DNA of 64,000 nt from Girardinichthys multiradiatus. Its lineage: Eukaryota; Chordata; Actinopteri; Cyprinodontiformes; Goodeidae. The DNA is taken from the NCBI RefSeq assembly GCF_021462225.1, contig NC_061802.1, positions 4,855,859 through 4,919,858 on the forward strand. Reading direction: 5' to 3'. Made by a program: the position numbers and the translations under genes. The notes under the pieces were generated by a model. It was not told the origin of the DNA and ran no database searches. It saw only the letters and a program-made list of their open reading frames with translations. Shown one piece after another: positions 33,100-43,219 of the stretch (position 1 is its first letter; every line of letters starts with the position of its first letter).

Positions 33100-35430
33100 A
33101 GCTTGTATAAGTTGAAACAAAACATTTTTCTTGTTTTCTTAAATCTTCAATTTTTAACATAGTGAAAGACTGAAATGATATAAGATTTGGTTCATGTTAC
33201 CCCCCTCAGTTTTCATACCTATTGATTATTACAAAATAACAGCAGATTAAGACACAAAACAATGAACAAAAAAGTATTATTCACTTTGAAACAGTGCCTG
33301 AGGGAGCAGTAGAAATATAAGGTCGTAAGAGTCTGTGTGTGAACCTGTGTGGTCATGTACAAGCTGTAAGTGTGCAGGTGACTGTAAAACCAGATTGTTA
33401 AAGTTTTCAGCGTGCCTCATTCCAGTTTTAGTTTTGTCCCAAAGGACAGTTTAATGAAGTACGACAGCTCCCTGGTTCCCTGATGACCTCTAACCCCAAT
33501 CATGGTGGTGTGGGATCCTGCCTTACCCTGCACCACTCACACACACACCTCAGTGCATTGTTTCAACAGATTAGAGGAGATTGCTAGAAAACTCTGCTAG
33601 ACGTGCAGCTTGTGTGCACAGCAGAACTAGTTAGATATGATTGGGAAGAAATGTTCGCACTTCCTGTCTGTCTCCAAGTCCCTCTCTCTCACTCTGCAAC
33701 AATGAATACTTTCTGTACCATAAAATTAAAAGATAAAACTTAAAACGTTATCCGTGGATTTAAGTCAATATATTCAATTTATAGGCTATTTCATTGACTA
33801 AATACCAACATTTTTATTTTTGTAAACTTTTTGTACAGATGTTGGTACGGTTGGAGAATAACAGTAAGGACAAAAATGATGAAATAACAACTCTTTCAAG
33901 CAAATATAGTCCGAATGCATAAATCCTTTTCAGCTGATTTTTACAGTTAGTTGAAGTTCCTACATAACCTTGGAAGAATCTGGAAAAGTAAATTTCCTAT
34001 TTCAAAGAAAATAAGAGTTTGAAAAATATTGTTTTCGATATTTTCCTTATTACTCCTCAGAAGTTCAGATCAGCTTGATTATTTAGGCACAACTTTATTG
34101 GAGATCATAACTCCATGCAGCTGCAGATGGTTTACGGACAGAGATACGACCATGGGAACTCTTGGATTTTTAGACCATATATTAATTGTGAAAACAGTAG
34201 CAATGAGTTCATTGGTGTCTAATTTATTTTGTTTCTTACAGACTTTGCTTTTAATGGCAAAGTTAAACTCAACTGTTGTCTTTGAATATTAAAAATAGGA
34301 AAAACGTGATGAATAAGAATTTTGAGTTAGGAAAAGTATGGAAATTTTATGGAAAATTGCATAGGAACCCTAAATAATTCAAATTTATTTAGAATTCAAA
34401 CTAGAATCCGGAGAAAAACCAATATGTCTTCAAAAACTATGGATTTAGCTTGTGTTGATCACGCTGGAACTTCATAATGTTGAAATGTAAAAGTCAGACA
34501 AGGTGCAGCAGTATGTGAATAAGTACACATTTCCTGCTTTCGGGTATTAAAAGGTCAGAAGCAGCCAGGTGCTGCTAATACACTGCACTTGATCTGTGAA
34601 ATCCCCCATTAAAGCAGGCATTTTGGCAGTAGGAGTATTCAGGTGTGTGTTAACGCAATGCCAAACTGTTAATACATTATGATCTTAGAGAAACAATTGT
34701 TGCTGCCCATCTGGGGAGGCTTCATAGGTCATTTCCAAACAAGTTGGTATCTGTCATTTGTATAGTTAGAAAGACGGATGCAGATTTTTATAGAAGTTGA
34801 CATCCCAGCTGTCAGAGCATGAAATAAACAGACAGAAAACTCTTCAGGTCAGTTGTCATGTTAAATGGCATTTAACTTCTGAAATTTTAATTTTGAAAGG
34901 GCAATTAGACAAAGACTAAATAATTCTAACATGCTAAGAGTGGTTATTAAGAGAAATCCTAGAAATACTGCAGCAAAAAAAGTTTTGTAAAATTATATAT
35001 GAACTAAAATAAGACGGAAACAATTTGCAGCAAGTAAAATACAGTAAGTATTGAACATGTCAATGGTTTTCTCAGTAAATACTATTTCTTATATTTCTAT
35101 TGACATGAAATTTACAGAAGATGCCAGTAACATGTATTTCTAAACAACTAAATGTCCCCATGAGTTTGGTTTAAGCCATAATCTGAAAGTGGAAAGAACA
35201 TAATTTCAACATAAAGCAGTCAGGACTAGGTGCCCTTCGTAAGAGTCAAATGAATAATCAACAGGTGTCAAGTAGTACTCAAGAACAACTTCAGGAAGAA
35301 ATGAAAGGTGTATTTTTTTTCCCCATAAAAAATAAGCAATGAAGTCAACCACAATGACCACAATGCACACTCACTGCACAAGACACCACTGCTGAAGAGA
35401 AAACATGTTAGAGCTTGTTTAGAGATTGCT
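33100..35430. other. Non-coding stretch, no recognisable feature
   Basis: AT-rich sequence. The 87-aa frame at 34029-34292 has no recognisable domain. No element was identified. Confidence 0.45.
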
Positions 35431-35439
35431 GGTGGGGGG

Positions 35440-35640
35440 TGCAGGATGTAGTGTAGAGTGTAGGACCCACATAAAGGCTTCAGTCTTTGACCCAACTGTC
35501 CCAGGTTCGAGTCCTAACCCCTGAGACCTGTGCCAAATGTCTTCCCCTTCTCTCAACCCCACTTCCTGTCTGCCTACTTTAGAAAAATAACAAAAAGATA
35601 AAGGCCACTAGTGCCACAAAAGACATCTTAAAAAGAAGAA
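35440..35640 (+). repeat. tRNA-derived SINE, second family
   Basis: A canonical B box GGTTCGAGTCC at 35504-35514 is followed by the body CTGTGCCAAATGTCTTCCCC, then TCTCAACCCCACTTCCTGTC, AAAGGCCACTAGTGCC and an A-rich end. The TCTTCCCC...CTCTC...CCTGTCTG...AAAGGC order is that of another common fish tRNA SINE. The A-box part is poorly preserved. Confidence 0.7.
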
Positions 35641-36240
35641 TGTTAAAAAGTTTACTTAAACCCTTGCAGTGAGATGAGATCCTTTAAATGCAGATGATTT
35701 TGGAGGTGATTCCAAGAGCGAGGGCCAGACTTTTCAGTTTTTATTCCCCCAACTTATCACAATGTGAAAGAACACACTGACCTGCAGTACTCAGTTGGAG
35801 GATGTAGGATTTTAAATATGGAGGGAGAACATCAAGAATGGCTTTATAAATAAACATAAGCCAACCACAAAGCTCCATGGTGGACCTTATAAAGAGTATT
35901 TAAGCACTTTGAACAGATATACATTGAAATTACAGTTCAATTAATGGCATCAAATTTGCCTGGTAAGGAGTATACATGTCAGAGTACAGCACCATTTTGT
36001 CAGCATAAATACAAAAGTTTGTGTTTCATTTATCTCTGTCAAAGTTTGTGATACATAAAATAAATGAGAACGACCCAAAAGCAGATCCCTGGGGAATGGT
36101 TTCCGTTACATAAAGGAAACTAAGCCCGATACCTCCTGCTTTTATACATCTAGTTATGCAGGGGAGATCATTTTTAAACCACCCGACAATATTTCAGACA
36201 CTGATAACAAAAAAGAATAGTAAAATATCATCTACAGTGT
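35641..36240. repeat. Decayed interspersed repeat of unknown class
   Basis: Blocks such as CAAGAATGGCTTTATAAATA, CCAAGAGCGAGGGCC and GATCCCTGGGGAATGGTTTC occur in a widely dispersed fish repeat whose origin I cannot assign. There is no coding potential. It may be continuous with the LINE-tail-like sequence at 36.4 kb. Confidence 0.35.
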
Positions 36241-36384
36241 GAAAAGCTTTGCAGAGCCCAGTCAAAACACAATTTTTAGTGTTTTTTTGGTTACTAAAAT
36301 TTTATATCTTGGTAATTATGAACATAAGATGATGTATTTTAACCAACCCTTTTCAAATCGTGACTTAGAAGCCTCCAAACCTTT

Positions 36385-36490
36385 TAAGAAAATAAAACTT
36401 TATTTATACAGCACCTTTCAAGATATAAAAATCACAGAGTTCTTCATAATAAACTCATACAACAGCCCAAGAGCTAACAGTGCATAAAAA
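36385..36490 (-). repeat. L2-type tail, minus orientation
   Basis: AATAAAACTTTATTTATACAG followed by CACCTTTCAAGATATAAAAAT is the complement of the ...AAGTGCT..CTATATAAATAAA.. 3' end shared by several repeats in this window. Confidence 0.5.
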
Positions 36491-38001
36491 AACCAAACAA
36501 ATATACAATAATTTCACCAGAAAACAAAAATATCAAAGGGACTGCATTTTTTAGTAGCTTGAGTGTGGATGTTCGTGTGTGTTTACAGACATGTGGGGTC
36601 CTGTCCATAACTTTGGCATCACTATAGTTACACTATTCTTTCTCACCATTAACATCAGCAACATGTATGCACATCTTTTTGTTCATATCCTGTGTTTAAT
36701 GGCAGTGGTTGTCAGTGTTCGTGTGGCTGGGAGAAGATTCAAATACTTGTGACGGATTCCCAACCAAGCAGAAAAAGAGGCCATCACACTTGTATGTACA
36801 TGCAGAGGCACATAAACTCATGTGTGTGTGAGATGCAGATGTCCAGTGACAGCTCACTGCTGGGGGGGTTATCTGGAAGCAGCTGCCTGGGGGACAGAGG
36901 GCAACACACACACATATTGCACTCACAGGATTTCATTGTGTACAGCAGGGCATATTATCACCAAAAATCTGATAACGCATGCGCAGTAACTTTATTTTTT
37001 TAAGATTATTCCCTTCATCATTCATTTTTCCAATTGTTTTTTTTTTCTTTTTCTGTTTACTTTGCTGTTGCTCTGTCCCCATAGTTTGCATCCAACCATT
37101 CTTCTGACTTACCCTGCAGCTGCATCCAAAAGACAAGATGAGGAGGTAAAGAGGGGGATGAAGTAAGCCGGAGTGGGGTATTAGGGAGAGTTGAGAGGTG
37201 GGATGGTGGTGGAGTGTTGTGGCAGGAGACCACCGACCCCTGTGGAGAGCACTGCTCTATTCCCACACCACAGGTGACTGCCCTGCATCCCTCCCCTTTC
37301 CTTTTCATTTTTCCTCATTCATTTGTCTCACTCCAGTGCCTGCCTCTGCTCTTAAAGGAACAGTTTGGACAAAATTAAAATTGTGCATATTACCCTGCAG
37401 GTCCACATTGTACATCTAGAAAATCGTTTTTGGGCCAAAATGTTTTATTCTGCGGTATAATTTAAACAACATTAAGCATTTGAGCATCTCATTTGATGAA
37501 AAGGAGAAAACTTAGAGACAACACTGTAAATTATCCCATTGTTAACGTATGTACAGTTCCGTGTTGGGACCACAGCCATGGGGACAACATGAATGGCTGG
37601 TATGAAAGTTTCTGGAACTTTCAAAATAAATTGCATTAATCTACTTCCAGCACAGCCAGAAACAGGGAATAACAGCGGACTTCCTGTGACGTCACTGTCC
37701 AAATAAAAACCCGCTTTTGCAACAAACTGACCTCTTCCACACAGGTCCCCAGAGGAACTGGACGGAGGGACACAGCGCGCTAATGTCTCTTTGCTGGCAA
37801 ACAGACACAACTCTTCAAACTGGATCCAAGAGTGTCACACGATCATGCGATCATATGCACAAAGTTAAGTACGAATGAATGGCTGTTTTTGTATCTGGTA
37901 TTCATTCATGAACAGGGTAATTAAGGTACAAGCGTGGCTTGACTTTCTCTCTGAGGTCTACAGAATCAAACTGTGTTATAGAGAGTTCCCAGCAGAGACC
38001 C
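36491..38001. other. Non-coding; becomes GC-richer toward 38 kb
   Basis: No gene was recognised. From about 37340 the sequence (CTTAAAGGAACAGTTTGGAC, later GTGACGTCACTG and CCAAATAAAAACCCGC) looks like a non-autonomous element or promoter-like block, but no ends were found. Confidence 0.3.
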
Positions 38002-39281
38002 TGTCTCTACGACGCCGAGTGGAGCAGTTTTCCCGGTGTGAAGGAAGGACAACGGGACCGCATCACCGTGGCTACAGCAGTAACGTGCAGTTTGGCCGGC
38101 CGGCAGAACGAGCCGCCCCTCCCCACAGCTACCGAGGTTAGCTGCAGTTAACCCTTTGTTCACTGTGGAAGCTTTCTTCAACTTCGTCGCCTCGGACAAC
38201 TTTTCCTCAGAACATTTGACGTAAGAGGTTGTGTTTTGGGCAGAGAGAAGTAGTTTAGTTTGAAATAATCTAAACGTTTTTCATTTTATGACGTTTGGTT
38301 TTGTTTATGTTGAAAACTCAGCCATCTTAATGCTAGCAGATTATCTGCTCAGCACACGTGCTCAGTTTTGTGTTCTGTTTGTTTGTTTTTTAAGTTAAGA
38401 CAAACTTTATTTAAAGGGTGATTTTAAACACAGAAGATCGGCCATAACAAGCTGTCCACGCTTATGCATTTTAACCCTTTCATTGGTATTTTAAAGGTAT
38501 GTGTTTGATTCTGATGATAAGCTATAAGCTTCTTTTGTTAGCTTTAACCACTAACAGCTAAGAACATGTGCTTGCCTACTAAAGATAATTTACCCTAGTA
38601 AAATAATATTTAGGAAAATATTATTTTACTAAACTTGATAACTAAGTAACACAATTAAGCGCATTTCTCAAAGATTTGGTTCTTAATCAAAATAATATTT
38701 CTTTAAATATTATTTTAATAAATAAAGGCAGCTAATTAAACACCGTTGAGAAGGTTGGTTTTCTTCAGCAGGTCATTATTTAAAACATTATTTTATTAAA
38801 ATAATATTTTATCTGATCTTGCATTGTGAATGGTTGTCTAAAGGGATGCTGATTATTGTCTAAGTTGGTTCCAAGACTAACTTAACTTCATTTCCATATT
38901 CTTCAAGATAATCCTTGGTTCTCAGACATAAACATTGCATGGTAATGTTGCATCACTCTTTTGGTCATGGTTTTCAATCATCTTTAATCAACTTGTTTAT
39001 ATTGTACATAGCCCATTAGTCTTCATTATTCTTTAATTCTGCTTGGTAGTTTAGTTGGATTGTTTTAGCATAGTAAAGAGTTTGTTTTTTGAAATATGTT
39101 TGACTTTGAGTTGACTTATTTTTGTTAATAAATTCTTGTATTTTAAGAAATTGTGTGAATTCATTCCATATATGTGCAGAGTTTATGCTGTTCAATAATG
39201 TCAGAGCTCGTCTCACACCTTTCTATTTTGTCCTTATGCCATCGCCTTACTGGGCTGGTATTCACAGGACAACCCTTAACA
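38002..39281 (+). repeat. Candidate 1.28-kb solo LTR
   Basis: It is bounded by GACCC on both sides (37997-38001 and 39282-39286) with TGT...ACA ends. A polyadenylation signal AATAAA lies at 39127-39132, about 150 bp from the 3' end, as expected for the R/U5 side of an LTR. The first 200 bp are GC- and CpG-rich with a splice-donor-like GACGTAAGA near 38219. The middle is AT-rich with three hairpins. No internal retroelement sequence was seen. The short duplication could be chance, so the call is provisional. Confidence 0.45.
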
Positions 39282-39289
39282 GACCCAAA

Positions 39290-40138
39290 TATTATTTGAT
39301 AAAATATTAAAATATTAAAATTAAATATTAAATATATTCATATTCATAATCACTACATCTGTAATCAGCTTGAATGAATGGAACACCATCTTCATGAGAT
39401 GTTGCCATATTTGGTGGTGGTTTGAAAGAACTGACAGAGGCCCCTTTAAAGCATGCACTGTTTTCCATTGATCTGACTTAGTGTGATTGTGTAAAATGAG
39501 AATGAGCATTCTGGACCTTTGATTAAAAAATAACAACAGCAGAATTATTTGATAAAATATATCAAATATTAAGTTTCATTTTGGTCAATCAACTACTTTT
39601 GTTAAAACAATCAAGGGCTTAAAACGTCCCTTATTGTTTTATCTTTAATTGGATCAGAATTATAGCACTTGTATACTGTGCATTTAGCACTGTATACAAG
39701 TGCTAAATGCACAGGTTTTTTGTTTTGCAACATGCATTTAGACTAAATTGAACAATAAACAGCTTTATGTCCTGTGCATTGTATTTTCTATTTGTCTATG
39801 TAGTGTTTAGAGACTGCTCAGTAGTGTAAATTTTTATTGACTAGGGGCACGACTTGACAACATAGTCCAGTTTGGAGCACAGATTGAACTGTTTTGAGGT
39901 AAGAATTTGGTTTTGCAAGAATAGTCTGAGGTTTTGTGAATGTAGCTTCAATATTGGATTTTGTGTTCTCAGTTTGGAGAAAAGGAGAACAGCTTTTGAG
40001 AAATGTGTCTTAGCAATTGAGAAAAACTAATAATAGAAGAACTATTACTCATGGCACATTATGGGATATTAATGTGGAAGGCAAACTGATTAATCTGACT
40101 GGTCACACTCCTAGTCCAATGACCTCAACATATTTGAC
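39290..40138. other. Non-coding; contains interleaved inverted repeats at 39.66-39.71 kb
   Basis: AT-rich sequence. The only notable structure is the pair of overlapping perfect inverted repeats at 39663-39714, described in the findings. Confidence 0.5.
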
Positions 40139-40157
40139 CAAAACTGTGAAATTGTCA

Positions 40158-40446
40158 GTCAGTCAGTCAGTCATTTTCTACCGCTTATTCCATAGTGGGT
40201 CGCGGGGGAGCTGGTGCCTATCTCCAGCAGTCTATGGGCGAGAGGCGGGGTACACCCTGGACAGATCGCCAGTCCATCGCAGGGCAACACACAAACAACC
40301 AAGCACACACTCATTCATACACCTAAGGTCAATTTAGAGTGACCAGTTAACCTAACAGTCATGTCTTTGGACTGTGGGAGGAAGCCGGAGTACCCGGTGA
40401 GAACCCACGCATGCACGGGCAGAACATGCAAACTCCATGCAGTTTG
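40158..40446 (-). repeat. 5'-truncated SINE with 19-bp target duplication
   Basis: Minus-strand copy of the 17255-type SINE. Its 3' tail is (TGAC)n (plus strand 40158-40173), followed by CCGCTTATTCCATAGTGGGT and the rest of the body up to ACTCCATGCAG at about 40442. The tRNA head is missing. A perfect 19-bp duplication, CAAAACTGTGAAATTGTCA, flanks it (40139-40157 and 40447-40465). This is the signature of LINE-driven, 5'-truncated retroposition. Confidence 0.93.
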
Positions 40447-40469
40447 CAAAACTGTGAAATTGTCATAAC

Positions 40470-41284
40470 TGTAATAAATTTCAATACAATAAATAAGATA
40501 CAGAAAAAGAATGTGATTACACCCCTTTGTTACAACTTCTTTTTGTTCTTATTTTAATAAAATATTTATTTATATTTCGGTTTAGGCCTTAAATCAGCTT
40601 TTTAAGCTCTCTGTGTTATTTCATCACTGTTTTTTCTTCTATCGTTAAATGAAAATAGTGCTAAAGATGACCTTCAAACATCTGGTGTCCAAGTCAGTTT
40701 TAAAAGTTAGAGTACATTTGTCGGCATTAGATTTAGACACAGGATTACCTTAAAGAGATTTTCAATGTAAACTATATTTTGCTTGATTACTCATTTATAT
40801 TTATTCTTGCTTGATGCAAGGTTTATCATAACCTTGTTCAGTTCAACGTCAGCAGAGGAGGATCCGTAAATTTTTTTGGTTAGTCTGTTTAACTTAAGGT
40901 GGCCATGATTTATGCAATGTTGAAAAAAATATATAATAATGATGTAAGATTTTCCACTGTAACAGGTGCAACAGGAGTATCAGGTGCGGCAAAAGCCATA
41001 CAAGCAAACAAGAGAAGCCTTCTAAACTGGAAGAACAGGTGACAACACCTGAGGGCTTTTAGAACAAGTTGTCACACCTAACCATTGACGTATGAACGCT
41101 TGGTCTAGACTGTGCCCCAAACCATAAAAACTATAAGGTGCCTTTAATACAAAAATATATTAATTAATTCAAAACAAATCTTGTGGAGGAGGTAAACATT
41201 ACACCATCATGACTTAGTATAGATAAATAACTTGTTTATTCAGCTTCAGGTAAACAAGTATCTACAAAGTTTTATATAGTTCCA
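40470..41284. other. Non-coding stretch, no recognisable feature
   Basis: AT-rich sequence. No gene or element was recognised. Confidence 0.5.
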
Positions 41285-41289
41285 AATAA

Positions 41290-41375
41290 TAAAGTAAGTA
41301 AATGAAAAGTACAATTTATTTATATAGCACTTATCACAGATAAAAAGTGCTTCACAACAAAAAACCATAAAGCAT
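41290..41375 (-). repeat. L2-type tail, minus orientation
   Basis: A (GTAA)n-like tail is followed by AATTTATTTATATAGCACTT and AAAAAGTGCTTCACAACAAA, the complement of the shared 3' end of L2-tailed repeats. Confidence 0.6.
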
Positions 41376-41607
41376 CTAAATATTTGCCTGAAGCCCACAT
41401 CCACAATTGCACTACTACACACTGAAAGCGAACTCTTCTTCTTCTACATTTAAACACAAGCATTGACCAATACTGTCCCCTCTCTCTTGAAGGGAAAAAG
41501 TTTGGCTGGTAACACTTGACAATGTCTTATGGCAGTTTGAAACTCTGCTAGGGGGCTATTACTATATAATTTGATACAAACACTTGTTTTTTAAATAATA
41601 ATAAGCT

Positions 41608-41657
41608 CATATTCTGTACATTTTCATTTAAAAATAAATGAAAATGTACAGAATATG
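41608..41657. repeat. Perfect 23-bp hairpin with 4-nt loop
   Basis: Arms 41608-41630 and 41635-41657 are exactly complementary, with loop AAAA. The surrounding 3 bases (AGC/GCT) also pair after one mismatch. No transposon ends were seen around it. Confidence 0.95.
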
Positions 41658-41659
41658 TG

Positions 41660-42360
41660 CTTCGTTGTTCAGTTGCAAGTAATAGTAAAATTAAACCAAA
41701 AGGTATAACGATGAAAAGTATTTGGTTTAAAGTATAAATACAACTTTATGTCAGAAGATGTTTGTGAAAAGCAGAAGATAACGAGACTAGGGAAAAATGT
41801 AAATGTTTAATTTTTCAGGCTGCTTGAACAACAAAACAATTTGTTTTCCATTTCATTCTTTTGTTTTTTTTTTCTATAATGTTTTCTGTAAATATTTATG
41901 CATAAGCTTTTATATTTTTCTCCCAGATATGAAAAATAAAAATAGGTTTTGTGGGAAATACAAGAGATTAAGATAAAGGGAACATTTTTCTAATGGGTTT
42001 TAGATTTATTGTTCTTCTGTGAGACAGGCACTGATTTATTTTTTTCAAGAATCATTCTTGAAAACCCAGTTATTAGATTAAGTTGTCACTTCTCTGTTTA
42101 CTACAGCCCTTGTTTTCTTGAAGTCCCCTCTCCACTTTCATATTTTGGCCAAAACATGAGATCACCTGGCAGTGAAACATGAAGGTTCAAGTTCCACTAT
42201 CCCCTGGTATACTGATTGTGCAGGCATGTGTGTGTGTGTTTGTGTGCATGTGTGGGCATCATCAAACTTTATCTCTTGTTTGGGTTTCAGCAAGTTGCAC
42301 ATGGCTGCCAGGAGGAGGTCCTATGACCAGAACCATTCATAGTGTTACAATGAGCCCATC
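41660..42360. other. Non-coding stretch, no recognisable feature
   Basis: AT-rich sequence with a short GT run near 42225-42245. No gene was recognised. Confidence 0.5.
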
Positions 42361-42363
42361 TGA

Positions 42364-42367
<4 letters not shown>

Positions 42368-42407
<40 letters not shown>
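42368..42407. repeat. (CA)n microsatellite
   Basis: About 20 CA units. Confidence 0.95.
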
Positions 42408-42409
<2 letters not shown>

Positions 42410-42411
<2 letters not shown>

Positions 42412-42958
42412 AAAGTGCACGCATTCATGCACCTAACGGAAGATAGATGAAGGCATTGCACATGCATGTAATCAGGAATAAACACATGTAGCCTTCTGTA
42501 GACGTTTGTAGACCACAAAACTGCTGTAATAACATAAACAAGCTGAGGTCAGTTACAGTATACTTTTGTTTACGTTTTATGACCTCAGTTCAAATTCAGC
42601 TCACAACTGGTGTTTTGAGAATTGTTGAACACACTACAGGTGTTAGTGAATGGAGGCTTTGTTGTAAACATTTGCCTGCTGATTGTTAGATGCATTATTT
42701 ATTAAGTCATCCTTCTTCTGTAATGCTTCAATTTTTATACTATTGTCAGCATAAATGACCTTTTCTTTGCAAAATATTAGCAAAAGTTGAGGAAAATTGC
42801 ATATATTCCAAAACGTACCAATCAATCTTTAAAATCCAATGCTGAAAATCCCTGCTGGCTACAATTGACATTTGAGATGTTTGGCCACAATAATAAGATC
42901 TCAATTTGAGGTTGTGATAGCAAAACATTGTGATTTTTGTGTAATTTTCCACAAATTT
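42410..42958. other. Non-coding stretch, no recognisable feature
   Basis: Nothing was recognised between the CA run and the Tc1 terminal fragment. Confidence 0.45.
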
Positions 42959-42959
42959 A

Positions 42960-43215
42960 CAGACCAATTTAATAAATTAGGATTTTGTTGAAAAATTCAT
43001 TTTTTCAGTAACTTAGCTCATTCAGTGAATCACATTATATAGATTAACTTCACACAAACGGATGTTTTCAAGCCTTTATTTCTGTTAATTACAAGGATTT
43101 TATGCTTACAGCTAATAAAGATAGCCAATGGCATTTAAGATTAGAATATTATATCACACCAATAAAAAAAATATTTTAGATACAGACGGGCTTTTTAAAA
43201 GGTGTGTTTTATACC
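42960..43215. repeat. Tc1-like terminal fragment
   Basis: The order AAAATTCATTTTTTCAGTAA, TATATAGATTAACTTCACAC, TTTCAAGCCTTTATTTCTGT, TTTATGCTTACAGCTAATAA, TTAGAATATTATATCACACC resembles the long terminal repeat of fish Tc1-like elements. It parallels the TTTCAGGTCTTTTATTATCT...GGCATACAGCTCATGAAAAC order in the terminal repeat at 57.2 kb. No transposase sequence adjoins it. Confidence 0.5.
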
Positions 43216-43219
43216 TGCT

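Noticed and set aside
36692..38199. Overlapping frames on both strands around 36.7-38.2 kb as a host gene
   Set aside because: Frames overlap in several registers, none has a domain, and the GC-rich part is better explained by an LTR-like or promoter-like block.
37997..39286. GACCC direct repeats as firm proof of an LTR
   Set aside because: A 5-bp match with TGT/ACA ends can occur by chance within a few kilobases, so the element is listed only as a candidate.
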